Assembly (NCBI GenBank): GCA_029254025.1
Contig: JAQWYK010000024.1
Location: 115,846 to 179,845, forward strand
DNA length: 64,000 nt
Reading direction: 5' to 3'
Source: Crocinitomicaceae bacterium
Lineage (GTDB): Bacteria; Bacteroidota; Bacteroidia; Flavobacteriales_D; Crocinitomicaceae
The notes below the pieces were generated by a model. It was not told the DNA's origin, searched no databases, and saw only the letters and a program-made list of their open reading frames with translations. Positions 1 to 9,562 of this stretch are shown piece after piece. Position 1 is the first letter of the stretch; every line of letters begins with the position of its first letter. The translations under genes and the position numbers were made by a program.

Positions 1-1149
1 TTCTGGATGAAAATACACCAATGCATGATCCGCAGCGACCATCGCATTTTTATATTGAGGTAAGAATTCCTTTTTTAAAGACGAAAACGTATGCAACTCC
101 ATGCACGCCACCACTTCCCTATCTGGATATTGCTCTTTTACGGCCGAAGTTGTTGCTTTTAATTTGGAAGGTGAATGTGCAAAATCTTTGTACATGACAA
201 AATCGTCTGATTCTACCACTTTTTCCAAACGCTTTCCTGCGCCTGTAAAAGTAGATGAGGCCGTTAAAAAATCGTGGTGACTAATTCCTATCGCTTCGCA
301 GACATACATCGCGCCCATCAAATTTTGCAGGTTGTGGTGTCCAAAAATTTTAAGCGAATACGAATTGCCATTATGCGTTAGCAGCGTCCCTTCGTTTTTT
401 ACTTCGTATTTGGGCGTTTGATAGGATTGACAATTCACGGAAGAACTCGCCAATTGAGCTACTTTCTTTACTTCTGGATCTTCCTCATTGTAAACGAGCT
501 TCCCATCTTCTTCAATGAACGAAACAAATATCGAGAATTGTTCCACATAATTATCAAACGTAGGAAAGACATTAATATGATCCCAAGCAATTCCGCTGAT
601 TAATGCTACATTCGGTTTGTACAAATGGAATTTAGGTCGACGATCAATGGGTGAACTTAAATACTCATCCCCTTCCAAAATCATGACGTCATTCTCTTCC
701 GTAATTTTTACCATACAATCATACCCCTCCAATTGCGCGCCAACCATGTAATCGACTGATTTGCCCAATACATTACATGCATGCAAAATCATGGAAGTAA
801 TGGTTGTTTTGCCATGTGAACCGCCAATGACAACACGCGTTTTATTTTTAGATTGCTCGTACAAATATTCTGGATAGGAAAAAATCGAAATGTTTAGTGC
901 TTTTGCTTTCAACAATTCAGGATTATCTTCACGCGCATGCATTCCTAGAATCACCGCATCTAATCCATTGTGAATTCTATGATCATCCCAACCAATTGAA
1001 GAAGGTAATATCCCTTCACGCTTTAACCGACCTTTAGAAGGCTCAAATATTTCGTCATCTGAACCGGTAACATTGTATCCTTTCCGCGAGAGTGCTATGG
1101 CTAAATTATGCATTGCACTTCCTCCAATCGCTATAAAATGTACATTCAT
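1..1149 (-). CDS. mpl: Mur ligase family protein, Mpl-type peptidoglycan recycling ligase (C-terminus beyond window)
   Basis: Reading the minus strand from an ATG at 1149 gives 383 codons with no stop before the window edge, so the C-terminus is missing. The N-terminus has a Rossmann-like start (MNVHFIAIGGSAMHNLA) and a Mur-ligase ATP loop, GGSHGKTTITSM, near residue 110. A central-domain EGDEYLSS motif and a histidine- and asparagine-rich stretch (GHHNLQN) follow. The family joins UDP-MurNAc to L-alanine (MurC) or to the recycled tripeptide (Mpl). The EGDEY motif and overall spacing resemble Mpl more than MurC, but I cannot exclude MurC. The product would be cytoplasmic. It is divergent from the S46 peptidase gene. 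Confidence 0.82.
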   Translation of the reverse strand, partial: MNVHFIAIGGSAMHNLAIALSRKGYNVTGSDDEIFEPSKGRLKREGILPSSIGWDDHRIHNGLDAVILGMHAREDNPELLKAKALNISIFSYPEYLYEQSKNKTRVVIGGSHGKTTITSMILHACNVLGKSVDYMVGAQLEGYDCMVKITEENDVMILEGDEYLSSPIDRRPKFHLYKPNVALISGIAWDHINVFPTFDNYVEQFSIFVSFIEEDGKLVYNEEDPEVKKVAQLASSSVNCQSYQTPKYEVKNEGTLLTHNGNSYSLKIFGHHNLQNLMGAMYVCEAIGISHHDFLTASSTFTGAGKRLEKVVESDDFVMYKDFAHSPSKLKATTSAVKEQYPDREVVACMELHTFSSLKKEFLPQYKNAMVAADHALVYFHPE

Positions 1150-1559
1150 GAGTAATTCCTTTAGAACTCAAAAATAATCAAAGCAATAGTTTCTGATTTT
1201 GGATGACAACAAAACATTTCACAGCGGAGTATGGATAACGCAGAGTTTGGGTGTGGCTATTACCGTAACTTAGAATTTAAAACTCTGTGGCCAACCCCAA
1301 TTCATCCTAGCAAATTCATCATTTATCGAAATCTGTTCAATAAGGCTACATAAATTCAATAATTCATTAACATTAATCCAATGAAAATGATAAATTTGTG
1401 CGTCGCGAAAAAAAGAACGTCTAAAACCTAATTAAGCCTGTCGTGATTCGCAGGTTAGATAAATTAAACAAGCATGAAATGAGCTAATAGGAAAATCAAT
1501 AAAAACGACTGAACGTAATTTGACGATTCCTTATGACCATTAAAAACCAATAAATACAT
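1150..1559. other. 410-bp intergenic region with a possible pseudoknot
   Basis: No convincing reading frame lies between the divergent Mur ligase and S46 peptidase genes. The stretch 1241-1297 holds two interleaved complementary pairs. CAGAGTTT (1241-1248) pairs with AAACTCTG (1280-1287). GGGTGTGGC (1249-1257) pairs, with one bulge, with GCCAACCC (1290-1297). The order A-B-A'-B' would form a pseudoknot-like fold. It could be part of an untranslated RNA or a small RNA; there is no family match I recognise. Confidence 0.35.
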
Positions 1560-3695
1560 ATGAAAAAACAAGTACTTGCAATCGCTTTCATAGCGACATT
1601 TTTAACGCCCTCATTACTTAGGGCCGATGAAGGGATGTGGTTACCATTTTTGTTAGCAAGAAATTATGAGGATATGAAAAAAATGGGCCTCAACTTAACC
1701 GCAAAAGAGATTTACAGCATTAACAATTCTTCGATTAAAGATGCCATTGTTTCATTTGGTGGGTTTTGTACTGCTGAGGTAATCTCTAAAAAAGGACTTT
1801 TATTAACCAATCATCACTGTGGATACGATGCAATTGCAAGTTCATCGACGACGGAGAACAATTACTTAGAAGATGGTTTCTGGGCGCTGAATCATAAGAT
1901 GGAAATTCCTATTCCAGGTTTAACTGCTACATTTGTGATTTCTATCGATGATGTCACTGAACAAATTGTAAAAAACTTAACCGATGAAATGTCCGAAGAA
2001 GAGCGCAATGCTAAAATTCGTGAAATTTCTAAGACGTTGACAGATGAAGCTACAGAAGGAACTGGTTATAAAGCGTATGTGCGTGACTTTTTCGAAGGAA
2101 ATGAATTCTACATTTTCGTTACGAATACGTACGAAGATGTTCGTTTAGCAGGAACTCCTCCTGAATCGATTGGTAAATTTGGTCATGATACAGATAACTG
2201 GATGTACCCACGTCACACAGGAGATTTCTCCATGTTTAGAATCTATGCAGGTGCTGATAATAACCCTGCAGCCTACTCTCCAGAAAACAAACCATATTCT
2301 CCAAAACATGCATTGCCAGTTTCTATTAAAGGCATTCAAGAAGGTGATTTTACAATGGTATTTGGTTTCCCTGGAAGCACGGATAGATACCTTTCTTCTT
2401 TCGGAATCGAACAAGCCATTTCTAAAGAACAGCCAAAACGAGTTGAAATTCGTAGAAAGAAATTAGACATCATGAAAAAGTACATGGATGCTGACAAAGA
2501 AGTACGTTTGAAATATGCTTCTAAACATGCACAAGTAGCTAACTATTGGAAATACTTTATAGGTCAAACGGAGCAATTAAAAAACAACAATGTAGCTGAA
2601 AAGAAACGCGAAATCGAACGTCACCTCAACGATTTTGCAACTAATAATCCGCGTTATGCATCTGTTTTTGGGAACATCGAAGCAGCCTATAAAGTGAAAG
2701 ACGAATATGTATACACTAACGTTTACCAATCTGAATTCATTTACACCGTAGATTTAAACGTTAACATTTTCCGTTTTTCATTTATGGAGCAAGCATTTGA
2801 GCGCAATGGTGAAGAAGGAATGAATGGTGTTTTGAACATCCTAAAAGGGTTAATGGAAGAGTTTTATACGAACGCGAACCTAGACATTGAGTTTGAAACG
2901 TTAACCGAAGTGTTGAAAATGTACGCTCATGACGTACCTCAGCATCTACAACCAGAACTTGTTAAACAACTTGCTGCGAAAAATGGAATCGACAAATACG
3001 TCGCAAAAGCCCGTAAAAAATCGATTTTTGCATCCGCTGAAAAACTCAATGCATTTGCTGCGAAACCGTCGCTTAAAAAATTGAAAAAAGATCCATTGTA
3101 TGCATTGATTAAGTCGATTAGCGACAAGCATACTGAAGCAAATAATGTTCCTGCACATAAAGAGGCAAAAGAAAAGCTAACTGTTGCAAATCGTTTGTTC
3201 GTTGAAGGTTACCGTTTAATGGAACCAACAAAACAATTCTACCCAAATGCGAACAGCACATTGAGATTGACTTACGGACGTGTGCTACCTTACTCACCAA
3301 GTTCCACCAAGAAGTTTGAATACTACACGTCTCTCGAAGGAGTATTTGAAAAAGAAGATCCAAACAATCCTGAATTTCACGTTTCAGAAAAGTTGCGTGA
3401 ACTCTATAAGGCTAAAAACTTTGGAAAGTATGCCAATGAAAAAGGAGAAATGCCTGTAAACTTTATTTCAAACAATGACATTACAGGTGGGAACTCAGGT
3501 TCACCCGTATTGAATGCAGATGGTCACTTGATTGGCACTGCTTTCGATGGGAACTGGGAAGCGATGTCTGGAGATATTTTCTTCGAACGTGATATCCAGC
3601 GCACGATTTCCTGTGACATTCGATATGTCCTCTTCATCATCGAAAAACTGGGAGGCGCTAAAAACCTTATTGATGAGATGGAACTTGTGAAGTAA
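1560..3695 (+). CDS. S46 family dipeptidyl-peptidase, DPP7-like
   Basis: A 711-residue periplasmic serine peptidase that releases dipeptides from the N-terminus of oligopeptides, used by amino-acid-fermenting or proteolytic Bacteroidota. A signal peptide (about residues 1-22, ending LLRA) precedes the chymotrypsin-like S46 fold. The catalytic triad is visible: His in TNHHCGYDA near residue 86, Asp222 in HTGDFS, and Ser646 in GGNSGSPV. In Porphyromonas DPP11 an Arg 18 residues after the catalytic Ser gives preference for acidic P1 residues, while DPP7 has Gly there. Here that position is Gly664 (FDGNWE), which suggests DPP7-type hydrophobic preference. It stands alone and is followed by a terminator. 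Confidence 0.93.
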   Translation: MKKQVLAIAFIATFLTPSLLRADEGMWLPFLLARNYEDMKKMGLNLTAKEIYSINNSSIKDAIVSFGGFCTAEVISKKGLLLTNHHCGYDAIASSSTTENNYLEDGFWALNHKMEIPIPGLTATFVISIDDVTEQIVKNLTDEMSEEERNAKIREISKTLTDEATEGTGYKAYVRDFFEGNEFYIFVTNTYEDVRLAGTPPESIGKFGHDTDNWMYPRHTGDFSMFRIYAGADNNPAAYSPENKPYSPKHALPVSIKGIQEGDFTMVFGFPGSTDRYLSSFGIEQAISKEQPKRVEIRRKKLDIMKKYMDADKEVRLKYASKHAQVANYWKYFIGQTEQLKNNNVAEKKREIERHLNDFATNNPRYASVFGNIEAAYKVKDEYVYTNVYQSEFIYTVDLNVNIFRFSFMEQAFERNGEEGMNGVLNILKGLMEEFYTNANLDIEFETLTEVLKMYAHDVPQHLQPELVKQLAAKNGIDKYVAKARKKSIFASAEKLNAFAAKPSLKKLKKDPLYALIKSISDKHTEANNVPAHKEAKEKLTVANRLFVEGYRLMEPTKQFYPNANSTLRLTYGRVLPYSPSSTKKFEYYTSLEGVFEKEDPNNPEFHVSEKLRELYKAKNFGKYANEKGEMPVNFISNNDITGGNSGSPVLNADGHLIGTAFDGNWEAMSGDIFFERDIQRTISCDIRYVLFIIEKLGGAKNLIDEMELVK

Positions 3696-3720
3696 TCAAG
3701 CATAACTCTATTTAATAAAT

Positions 3721-3753
3721 CCTCAGCATCAAGTGACGCTGGGGATTTTTTTT
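3721..3753 (+). terminator. Rho-independent terminator after the S46 peptidase
   Basis: CCTCAGC pairs with GCTGGGG (one G-T pair) around a short loop and is followed directly by a run of T. It begins 25 bases past the stop codon at 3695. Confidence 0.8.
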
Positions 3754-3892
3754 GACCCTATCGCGACAATATGTCACTTGATTTTTTTAGGAACAATTTA
3801 TGTCTACAATATGTATCTGAAAGAATTGACATTTTGGGGCATTTTGGTTGAATTTATTAAACACAAGAGGTTCTTACTTCGCGGATTTCCGT

Positions 3893-3900
3893 TATTTTTG
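3893..3900 (+). promoter_or_regulatory. -7 box (TAnnTTTG) for secA
   Basis: TATTTTTG matches the Bacteroidota primary-sigma -7 consensus and lies 22 bases before the secA start. No good TTG-type -33 element is at the expected 19-20 base spacing. Confidence 0.45.
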
Positions 3901-3922
3901 AATCTCAAAATTATACACACCC

Positions 3923-6900
3923 ATGATTGGAGGAATTTTAAAAAAGATATTAGGTGATAAGTCCAATAAGGACCGAAAAGAATACCAACCCATAATAGAT
4001 AACGTAAACGAGTATTTCTCTGCTTATGCTTCTCTCTCAGATGATGAACTACGCCAGAAAACAGCAAGTTTTCGTTTGAAAATCAAAGATGAAACTGCTT
4101 CAATTGAGAAAGAAATTCAAGAGCTAGAAGCTACTTCCAATGACCCTTCTACTCCAGTAGACTCAAAAGAAGCCCTTTTTGAAAAAATCGACAAGCTGAA
4201 ATTGAAATTGGATGAGAAAATTGAAGAAATACTAGCAGAGATTCTTCCGGAAGCATTCGCAGTGGTAAAAGAAACTGCTAGAAGATGGGCTGAAAATGGT
4301 GAGTTAAAAGTTACCGCTACTGATTTTGATAAAGAACTCGCTGCGAAAAAAGACGGAATTGAAATAAATGGTGATAAAGCCATTTGGAAAAATAAATGGA
4401 CAGCGGCCGGCACTGAGGTAGAATGGGTGATGGTTCACTACGATGTGCAAATCATGGGAGGTGCAGTATTGCACCGTGGAAATATTGCAGAAATGCAAAC
4501 AGGAGAAGGGAAAACGTTAGTTGCTACCCTCCCTGTTTATCTAAATGCCTTATCGGGAAAAGGTGTGCATGTGGTTACCGTGAATGACTACCTTGCTCGA
4601 CGTGACAGCGAGTGGATGGGACCGTTATATCAATTTCATGGACTTAGCGTAGATTGTATTGACAACCACCGTCCGAACTCAGAAGGAAGAAAAAAGGCAT
4701 ATCGCTCAGACATTACGTTTGGTACGAACAATGAATTTGGTTTTGATTACCTGCGTGACAATATGTCTAGTGATGTAGAAAGTCTTGTTCAACTGAAACA
4801 TCATTATGCCATCATCGATGAGGTCGATTCGGTGTTAATTGACGACGCGCGTACTCCGTTAATCATTTCTGGACCTACACCACGCGGTAACGAGCAGGAG
4901 TATGTGGGACTTAAACCAAAAGTGGAACGTGTTGTAGAAGCGCAGCGCAAGCTAATCAACCAAGTTCTTGCTGAAGCAAAGAAAGATCTCACCGTTCTCA
5001 ATGAACCTATTGATGATAAAAAGGAACAAAAACGACGTCTGGAAGAAGGTGGGATAAAATTATTGCGTGCCTATAGAGGTTTACCGAAAAATAAGGCATT
5101 GATAAAATTCTTATCAGAGCCGGGGGTAAAAGCACATCTTCAAAAAACGGAGAACTTTTATATGGCAGAGCAAAATAAGCAAATGCCAATAATTGATAAA
5201 GAATTATTCTTTGTCATCGACGAAAAAAATAATACGATCGACCTCACCGACCAGGGAATCGACTTGATGTCTGGAAATGAAGATCCCACGTTCTACATTT
5301 TACCGGACATTGGTACTGTATTAGCTACTTTAGAAAAAGATACTTCTAACAAAGAAGAATTGGCTCAAAAGAAAAGCGAATTGATTCGTGAGTATTCTAT
5401 CAAATCAGAGCGAATTCATAGCGTTAATCAACTTTTAAAGGCATATACCCTATTCGAGAAAGAAGTAGAATATGTATTGGTGGATGGAAAAGTAAAAATT
5501 GTAGATGAATCCACTGGTCGTATAATGGAGGGTCGTCGTTACTCTGATGGTCTTCACCAAGCAATTGAGGCAAAAGAGAATGTCAAAGTAGAAGATGCTA
5601 CGCAAACTTATGCTACAGTTTCTTTGCAAAACTACTTCCGCATGTATCATAAGTTGTCTGGTATGACCGGTACAGCAGAAACTGAAGCTAAAGAATTCTG
5701 GGACATCTATGAACTAGATGTCGTTGTCATCCCTACAAATAAGCCAATTTCACGGAAAGATTTGGACGATTTAGTCTACAAAACGGCACGTGAAAAATAC
5801 AATGCAGTAATTGTTGAAATTGAACGATTGGTAAAAGAAGGCCGACCTGTACTTGTCGGTACTACAACGGTAGAAATTTCTGAATTATTGAGTAGAATGC
5901 TTCAGATTAAAGGCATTAAACACAATGTATTGAATGCCAAGCACCATCAGCGTGAATCTGAAATTGTTGCCGAAGCTGGTCAAGCTGGAGCTGTAACGAT
6001 TGCGACAAACATGGCAGGACGTGGAACGGATATTAAATTACGCGCCGGAGTAAAGGAATCAGGAGGTTTAGCCATTGTTGGTACTGAGCGCCACGACTCA
6101 CGACGCGTTGATCGTCAGTTAAGAGGTCGAGCTGGACGTCAAGGAGATCCCGGTTCTTCTCAGTTCTTTGTTTCTCTAGAGGATGATTTAATGCGTAAAT
6201 TCGGTTCCGAGCGCATAGCTAAGTTAATGGACCGAATGGGATTGAAAGAGGGAGAGGTGATTCAACATGGAATGATTTCTAAGTCTATCGAACGTGCACA
6301 GAAAAAAGTAGAAGAAAACAACTTCGGAAATCGTAAACATTTGTTGGAATACGATGACGTAATGAATGCACAACGTAAAGCAGTGTATAGAAAACGTAAA
6401 AACGCGTTATACGGAGACCGATTAGACTTGGATGTTGCAAATATGTTTTATGATACAGCGGAGGTAGTTTGTAATCAATTTAGTGGTAAAGATGACTTCG
6501 AAGATTTCGAATTGGAACTCATTAAAATTCTTGGAATACAATCTCCAATATCGAAGGAAGACTATTCATCTACTTCTCCGGCTCAGCTCGTAGATCAGGT
6601 ATACAACAAAGCGATGGAACGTTATGAAGCCAAGAATGAAGCTATTGCAGCAATGATTTTCAAGGACGTTACGCGTCATTACGCAAATCCTGAAAACAGA
6701 ACACGACACATACGCGCTCCTTTCACTGATGGAATAAGAGGGTTAGAAGTTTCAACGACCATTCAAGACGCCTATGATACTGAAGGAAAGTCAATGATTA
6801 AAGCGTTTGAGAAAGCGATTGTTCTTGGATTAATTGACAACGAATGGAAGGAGCACTTGCGTGAAATGGACGACTTGAAGCAATCCGTTCAACAAGCACG

Positions 6901-7282
6901 ACATGAGCAAAAAGACCCTTTATTGGTTTACAAATTGGAATCGTACAACTTGTTCCGCGACATGTTGGATCGTTTGAATAAAGAAACAGTTGAATTCCTG
7001 GTAAAAGGAGTTGTTCCTGTGCAAGAAGCGCCTCAATCCGTTGCGAATCAAGCCGCGAAACAACAAGATAGTTATGCGCAAGCGCGAGTGAATCAGACAG
7101 CATCAACAAGTAGCACTCCTCCCTCTCAATTTAGAGGGAGTCAAGGATACGACCAAGCGATGGCTAATTCAGAACAGCAAAGTATGCCTAAACCACAACC
7201 GGTTGTTGCTGACAAGAAAATCAATCGAAATGATCCTTGTCCGTGTGGAAGTGGTAAAAAGTACAAGCAATGTCACGGCTAA
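3923..7282 (+). CDS. secA: Preprotein translocase ATPase SecA
   Basis: The ATP-driven motor that pushes unfolded preproteins through SecYEG. The Walker A motif sits in MQTGEGKTLVAT, followed by the DEAD-like box IIDEVDSVLIDDAR and helicase motif VI (DRQLRGRAGRQGDPG). The C-terminal zinc-binding tail is NRNDPCPCGSGKKYKQC. At 1,119 residues it is much longer than E. coli SecA (901). Extra sequence lies near residues 40-105 and 320-420, and such long forms are usual in Bacteroidota. The start MIGGILKKILG fits the family. The desaturase gene begins 15 bases after its stop, so the two are probably co-transcribed. Confidence 0.98.
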   Translation: MIGGILKKILGDKSNKDRKEYQPIIDNVNEYFSAYASLSDDELRQKTASFRLKIKDETASIEKEIQELEATSNDPSTPVDSKEALFEKIDKLKLKLDEKIEEILAEILPEAFAVVKETARRWAENGELKVTATDFDKELAAKKDGIEINGDKAIWKNKWTAAGTEVEWVMVHYDVQIMGGAVLHRGNIAEMQTGEGKTLVATLPVYLNALSGKGVHVVTVNDYLARRDSEWMGPLYQFHGLSVDCIDNHRPNSEGRKKAYRSDITFGTNNEFGFDYLRDNMSSDVESLVQLKHHYAIIDEVDSVLIDDARTPLIISGPTPRGNEQEYVGLKPKVERVVEAQRKLINQVLAEAKKDLTVLNEPIDDKKEQKRRLEEGGIKLLRAYRGLPKNKALIKFLSEPGVKAHLQKTENFYMAEQNKQMPIIDKELFFVIDEKNNTIDLTDQGIDLMSGNEDPTFYILPDIGTVLATLEKDTSNKEELAQKKSELIREYSIKSERIHSVNQLLKAYTLFEKEVEYVLVDGKVKIVDESTGRIMEGRRYSDGLHQAIEAKENVKVEDATQTYATVSLQNYFRMYHKLSGMTGTAETEAKEFWDIYELDVVVIPTNKPISRKDLDDLVYKTAREKYNAVIVEIERLVKEGRPVLVGTTTVEISELLSRMLQIKGIKHNVLNAKHHQRESEIVAEAGQAGAVTIATNMAGRGTDIKLRAGVKESGGLAIVGTERHDSRRVDRQLRGRAGRQGDPGSSQFFVSLEDDLMRKFGSERIAKLMDRMGLKEGEVIQHGMISKSIERAQKKVEENNFGNRKHLLEYDDVMNAQRKAVYRKRKNALYGDRLDLDVANMFYDTAEVVCNQFSGKDDFEDFELELIKILGIQSPISKEDYSSTSPAQLVDQVYNKAMERYEAKNEAIAAMIFKDVTRHYANPENRTRHIRAPFTDGIRGLEVSTTIQDAYDTEGKSMIKAFEKAIVLGLIDNEWKEHLREMDDLKQSVQQARHEQKDPLLVYKLESYNLFRDMLDRLNKETVEFLVKGVVPVQEAPQSVANQAAKQQDSYAQARVNQTASTSSTPPSQFRGSQGYDQAMANSEQQSMPKPQPVVADKKINRNDPCPCGSGKKYKQCHG

Positions 7283-7296
7283 GCTAAACGAAAGGT

Positions 7297-8763
7297 ATGA
7301 AAGCCATTGTTATTGGTGCCGGTATTGGAGGACTCGGGGCTGCCATTCGACTTGCGAAAGAAGGCTATGCAGTTACAGTTTTCGAAGCCAACAATCACGT
7401 TGGTGGAAAAATGAACAACCTTCAACTAGGTGAATGGCGTTTTGATATGGGGCCTTCCGTATTTACGGGACCTGAATATATTCGTGAACTATTTGAATTA
7501 TGCGGAGAAGATTTTTCAACTTTCCAGTATAAGAAACTTGATGAATCATTCACCTATTTTTTTCCAGATGGTCAACATTTTAGTCTTCCAGCAAATGAAA
7601 AAGACTTAATAGCAACGTTCGAACGAGAGCTTGGTGAGGACCCTAAAGTTGTTCGGAAATACCTCAAGAAATCTGGAGATAATTATAAGGCCATTGCCCC
7701 TCTTTTCATTGAAACATCGTTACACCGTTGGAAAGGATTATTGAATAAGAGATTGCTCAAAGCACTTTTTAGACTTCCGAAGTACAAGCTCAATAGCACC
7801 ATGAATGAGGAAAATATCCATACATTCTCCAACCCGAAAACCATACAGATTTTCAATAGATACGCAACGTATAATGGAAGTGACCCATTCAAAACTCCCG
7901 CTATGCTCAACATGATTCAGCATTTGGAAATGAATGAGGGCGTATATCTACCAAAAAAAGGGATGGTAAATATTGCGAACACATTGAAAGAACTTGCAGA
8001 ACGTCAAAGTGTAACTTTTCGATTTCAAGAAAAAGTTGAAAAAATTCATCTAGATAAAAATGTAGTCGTTGGTGTTCAAACCGCACAGGGACGTTATGAT
8101 GCAGAAGTCGTCCTGAGTAACATGGACGTTGCCTTTACCTATGAAAGGCTCATGCCAGAAGCTGATCGGCCAATGAAAATATTAAATCAGGAAAAGTCAA
8201 GTTCTGCGATGGTATTTTATTGGGGAATCCGAAAGCAATTTTCAGAGTTGGGTGTCCATAACATGATCTTCTCATCAGATTATAACAAGGAATTCAAAGC
8301 GCTTTTTGATGATTTCACACTCCAGGAGGATCCTTCTATATACATCAACATTACTTCAAAAGAGATACCGTCTGATGCCCCAATTGATGGTGAAAATTGG
8401 TTTGTTATGATTAATGTAACCATCAACAAAGGACAAGATTGGGACGCCTATCAGTCTTCAGTACGAAAAAAAGTGATTGAAGTCATAAATAAAACTCTGA
8501 ACACATCCATTGAAGCTTATATCGAGGAAGAATTTGTAATGGACCCTATTTTTATTGAAAATAAGTACTCAGGGAAATTGGGTTCAATCTATGGGAATTC
8601 ATCGAATAACACCTATGCCGCTTTTTACAGACACCCCAATTTTAGTAAAAAAATAAAAGGACTATACTTTGCCGGAGTTACTGTTCACCCAGGTGGAGGT
8701 ATTCCATTAGCCTTGAACAGCGCAAAAATTGCGATAGAGTGTTTGCGACAAGACAAGCGCTAA
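7297..8763 (+). CDS. CrtI/CrtD-like carotenoid desaturase (FAD-dependent)
   Basis: A 488-residue flavoprotein of the phytoene desaturase family, which inserts double bonds into carotenoid backbones at the inner membrane. The N-terminal dinucleotide-binding loop is VIGAGIGGLGAA, followed by the glutamate-ending strand VTVFEANNHVGGK. The C-terminal signature LYFAGVTVHPGGGIPLAL is typical of CrtI, CrtD and related desaturases. CrtI (phytoene), CrtD (hydroxycarotenoid) or a saturase cannot be told apart from sequence alone. No other carotenoid gene (crtB, crtY, crtZ) is in the window. It lies 15 bases behind secA and ends 2 bases before the convergent lpxH. Confidence 0.85.
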   Translation: MKAIVIGAGIGGLGAAIRLAKEGYAVTVFEANNHVGGKMNNLQLGEWRFDMGPSVFTGPEYIRELFELCGEDFSTFQYKKLDESFTYFFPDGQHFSLPANEKDLIATFERELGEDPKVVRKYLKKSGDNYKAIAPLFIETSLHRWKGLLNKRLLKALFRLPKYKLNSTMNEENIHTFSNPKTIQIFNRYATYNGSDPFKTPAMLNMIQHLEMNEGVYLPKKGMVNIANTLKELAERQSVTFRFQEKVEKIHLDKNVVVGVQTAQGRYDAEVVLSNMDVAFTYERLMPEADRPMKILNQEKSSSAMVFYWGIRKQFSELGVHNMIFSSDYNKEFKALFDDFTLQEDPSIYINITSKEIPSDAPIDGENWFVMINVTINKGQDWDAYQSSVRKKVIEVINKTLNTSIEAYIEEEFVMDPIFIENKYSGKLGSIYGNSSNNTYAAFYRHPNFSKKIKGLYFAGVTVHPGGGIPLALNSAKIAIECLRQDKR

Positions 8764-8765
8764 GA

Positions 8766-9557
8766 TCAGTTACTCGATTCTGACTTACTTTGGAAATCAT
8801 ACAAGTGATTCCCCGGATAGGTCAACAACTTCAGTTCACCTTCCTCAAGAACCGCATACGTGCGGTATTTAATCCAATCTCCAAGGTTAATATAACGTGA
8901 ATTTTCACCCACGCTTAGATCAATGGGTAGATGACGGTGACCAAAAACAAAATAATCGAAATGCTCTTTTTGAAGTTGTTCTTTGGAATAGGCTACTAAC
9001 CACTCTTTATCCTCGCCAAGAAATACTTCGTCAACATCACCCGTTGCAGCGCGACTTTTTCTAGAAAAATAATTCGCGATACCGATTCCAAAATTGGGAT
9101 GAAGTCGCGCAAAGCACCATTGAAAAAAACGGTTAGAGAAAATCTTCTTAATGAATTTATAACCTTTATCACCAGGTCCAAGTCCATCACCGTGACCAAT
9201 CAATAGTTTCTTACCTCCTACTTCAACTTGGATGGGTTCTCGATGCAGGAAAACGCCAAGTTCTTTGGGAAAATAATCAAACATCCACATATCATGGTTT
9301 CCGATGAAAAAATGGATTTCAATACCTTTATCTGATAACTCTGCAATTTTACCTTGAAAGCGCACAAAACCCTTAGGAACAGCATGCTTATACTCATACC
9401 AGAAATCAAAAATATCCCCTACAATGTATATGGCATCCGCATCTTTACTCACATCCTCTAACCATTGCACCACCAATTTCTCCCGCTCCACGCTTTTCTC
9501 ATACGTTGGAACACCGAGGTGAAAGTCAGAAGCAAAATAGAATTTAGGTGTACTCAT
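8766..9557 (-). CDS. lpxH: UDP-2,3-diacylglucosamine diphosphatase LpxH
   Basis: A calcineurin-like metallophosphoesterase that cleaves UDP-2,3-diacylglucosamine to lipid X in lipid A synthesis, peripheral to the inner membrane. The metal ligands are in DFHLG, GDIFDFWYEY, GNHDMW, GHGDG and GHRH. The FWYEY segment after the second ligand block is characteristic of LpxH-type enzymes. Length (263) is slightly above the enterobacterial enzyme (240), as usual in Bacteroidota. It is the last gene of a minus-strand run starting at lpxK and begins 5 bases after its upstream neighbour's stop. Confidence 0.93.
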   Translation of the reverse strand: MSTPKFYFASDFHLGVPTYEKSVEREKLVVQWLEDVSKDADAIYIVGDIFDFWYEYKHAVPKGFVRFQGKIAELSDKGIEIHFFIGNHDMWMFDYFPKELGVFLHREPIQVEVGGKKLLIGHGDGLGPGDKGYKFIKKIFSNRFFQWCFARLHPNFGIGIANYFSRKSRAATGDVDEVFLGEDKEWLVAYSKEQLQKEHFDYFVFGHRHLPIDLSVGENSRYINLGDWIKYRTYAVLEEGELKLLTYPGNHLYDFQSKSESSN

Positions 9558-9562
9558 TGCGC

